From: Candidatus Anaeroferrophillacea bacterium | GTDB taxonomy: Bacteria > Desulfobacterota > Anaeroferrophillalia > Anaeroferrophillales > Anaeroferrophillaceae | Length of the DNA: 56,814 bases | NCBI GenBank assembly: GCA_016933675.1 | Contig: JAFGAM010000071.1 | Span: 1-56,814, forward strand | Reading direction: 5' to 3' | Part shown: positions 55,491 through 56,814 of the stretch, piece after piece | How positions within the stretch are numbered: the stretch's first letter is position 1 | Layout of the letters: every line of letters starts with the position of its first letter | Translations under genes and position numbers: made by a program | The notes under the pieces: model-generated | Database searches by the model: none | The model's input: the letters and a program-made list of their open reading frames with translations, nothing else | Told to the model about the DNA's origin: nothing

Positions 55491-56096
55491 ATGACTGACA
55501 AGTATGCGTTGAAACAACAGGAACTTTTCGACAAGGCTGCGGCTCTGTTCGCGGAAAAAGGCTACCACGGCACTTCGATTGCCGATCTTGCCCGGGCCAT
55601 GGACCTGCAGAAGGGTTCGCTCTACCATTACTTCAAGAGCAAGGAAGATCTGCTCTTTCAGCTGCTCGACGATTACATCAGCCGGGCCCTGGGCGAGATT
55701 GAAGAAATCATGCGGGCCGAACTCAAACCTGAGGTCCGGCTCGAGCGCTTCATGCTCTTTTACACCGGTTTTTACGCCGGTGACCGCGACCGCCTTATCC
55801 TGCTGATCAATGATATCGACCAGCTCGGCCCGGAGCGCAAAGCGCGGGTGCTGGCCCGGGAGCGTCTCTATTATCAGGCTCTGACCGATATCTTTACCCA
55901 GTTGCAGGCGGCCGGAATCATGAAGCCGTTGCCGTTGCCGGCCGCCGCTTTCGCCTTTTTCGGAATGGTTCACTACACGTATAAATGGTATCGGGCCGCG
56001 GGCGCAATTTCGCCCGAGGAACTGAGCGCCATCTTTTCTGAAATTTTTACCCGCGGGATCTTTAAGCTGAAGGATAGAGTTCTGACCACTTCGTGA
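55491..56096 (+). CDS. TetR/AcrR-family transcriptional regulator
   Basis: A 201-residue regulator with the TetR helix-turn-helix at residues ~10-55 (LFDKAAALFAEKGYHGTSIADLARAMDLQKGSLYHYFKSKEDLLFQL) and a helical ligand-binding C-terminal domain with the TetR_C-like ending FFGMVHYTYKWYRAAGAISPEE. This subgroup often controls fatty-acid or polyketide-type acyl-CoA metabolism, but no target gene is adjacent in the window. ATG 55491 lacks a clear ribosome site and a palindrome sits just upstream, so the mRNA may be nearly leaderless. The open frame upstream to 55365 is not TetR-like. A truncated transposase follows. Confidence 0.88.
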   Translation: MTDKYALKQQELFDKAAALFAEKGYHGTSIADLARAMDLQKGSLYHYFKSKEDLLFQLLDDYISRALGEIEEIMRAELKPEVRLERFMLFYTGFYAGDRDRLILLINDIDQLGPERKARVLARERLYYQALTDIFTQLQAAGIMKPLPLPAAAFAFFGMVHYTYKWYRAAGAISPEELSAIFSEIFTRGIFKLKDRVLTTS

Positions 56097-56129
56097 AGCA
56101 CTCACCTCGGTACCACCTGCGCTCTTTGA

Positions 56130-56814
56130 AAAAAGCTGTCGAAGCGAAAAAATGTGAAAAAAGTGCTTGACATTGCGGCGATTTTGCGCGGTTCGCCAAA
56201 GGCGCCGGAATCACGGATACACCACCAGCACGGAGCGAAAATGAACCGGCAGCTTTTCGTGCGGGGGCAAAACTGGGTCAGCCTGGGATTGACCCTGTCC
56301 CGGGAACGGCGCTCCGTGGCGGTCCCGGTCTTGTCCCGCCTGTCCCGATCCACCGGCAACAGCGGCAAGCTGGTTGCCGCCAAAACCCTTTTACGGGTGG
56401 TCAGGTCCGGATTCCGGGATCGCCTTGTAACGGTGCTGCTGGATAGCTGGTACATGCGCCGGAATCTGATCAAGCCGGCCCTGAACATGGGTTGCCAGGT
56501 CATCGGTCAGGTCCGCCGAGACACGGCCCTTTATGCACCACCGCCACCACACAATGGAAAACGTGGGCGGCCCAGGAAGTACGGTAGCAAACTCATGCCG
56601 GAAACGGTTGCCGCGTTCCCCGAAACGACGCGACAACTTTTTCTCTATGGAAAAGAGCAGACGGTGCATTACCGCAGCACCGAGGTACTGGCATATTTCC
56701 TTGGCGGCCAACGAGTAAGGGCGGTCTGTTCCCAATTGGAAAACAAGGATGGGACACGGCGTCAATCCCGGTTGATACTCTCTACCGACCTGACCTTGAC
56801 GGCGGAAGAAATCC
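56130..56814 (+). mobile_element. 5'-truncated DDE transposase (runs off the window)
   Basis: From about 56193 the frame matches the C-terminal two thirds of an IS transposase: KAPESRIHHQHGAKMNRQLF, RGQNWVSLGL, SGKLVAAKTLLRVV, VTVLLDSWYMRRNLIKPAL, VIGQVRRDTALY, GKRGRPRKYGSKL, LILSTDLTLTAEE. The first catalytic Asp region expected before KAP is missing or replaced (DIAAILRGS), and the frame has a stop at 56127-56129, so the N-terminal domain is absent. No terminal inverted repeat is visible on the left. The 3' end lies beyond the window. It is probably a remnant beside the TetR gene; the IS family cannot be named with confidence. Confidence 0.75.

Noticed and set aside
56154-56192. TTGACA at 56167 as a promoter
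   Set aside because: No acceptable -10 element at 16-18 nt.

Overview
The window is GC-rich DNA (roughly 60-65 percent by eye) from a Gram-negative bacterium. Gene order points to the Desulfuromonadia (former Deltaproteobacteria, Geobacter/Desulfuromonas-like). Examples are thrS-infC-rpmI-rplT-pheS-pheT-ihfA-merR followed by tRNA-Pro, and lysS-lolC-lolD-bamA-skp-fabZ-lpxA-Gfo/Idh-lpxB. The assignment rests on recalled synteny and protein style; no database was searched.

Layout. 1-3312: the tail of an unknown gene, then a translationally coupled hydantoinase/oxoprolinase-like protein and a histone-deacetylase-fold amidohydrolase. 3471-4623: a 9-bp tandem repeat and a putative secreted or outer-membrane protein with its own promoter. 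4711-19622 (minus strand): a YfcE-type phosphodiesterase, then a long envelope-biogenesis block (read 5' to 3': two TPR proteins, lysS, lolC, a double cyclic-nucleotide-binding-domain protein, lolD, bamA, skp, fabZ, lpxA, a Gfo/Idh oxidoreductase, lpxB, an alpha/beta hydrolase). 19816-23596: a glycosyltransferase with a single-domain response regulator, a low-complexity hypothetical, and kdsB. 23948-25618: a secreted serpin. 25851-35575: tRNA-Leu, cysS, tRNA-Val, then the translation block thrS to ihfA with a MerR-type regulator and tRNA-Pro.

35816-41103 is a molybdenum/formate-type locus: an FmdE-like protein behind a long leader, a decayed formate dehydrogenase alpha subunit (internal deletion plus frameshifts), an apparently intact NuoF/GltD-type flavoprotein, and a divergent ModE-like regulator. 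A palindrome resembling a ModE operator lies between the last two. 41036-45990: two aldehyde dehydrogenases and a Na/Pi cotransporter-like protein. 46168-50153: a MarR regulator and the glycine-betaine transporter proV-proW-proX, followed by a porin-like protein. 51892-55141: an asparagine-synthase-like amidotransferase, a nitrilase-superfamily amidase, a 55-residue ORF and a PGPGW-type membrane protein, which may form an uncharacterised amide-chemistry operon. 55491-56814: a TetR regulator and a 5'-truncated transposase running off the window.

Intergenic DNA holds several families of short dispersed repeats. Three copies share a core around GTACGTC, three copies share the arm of an imperfect inverted repeat, and there are REP-like palindromes. 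The strongest leads for something undescribed are the asparagine-synthase/nitrilase operon, the serpin with its N-terminal extra domain, the hydantoinase-deacetylase pair with a C-terminal Cys-rich extension, the fmdE leader RNA, and the dispersed repeats.
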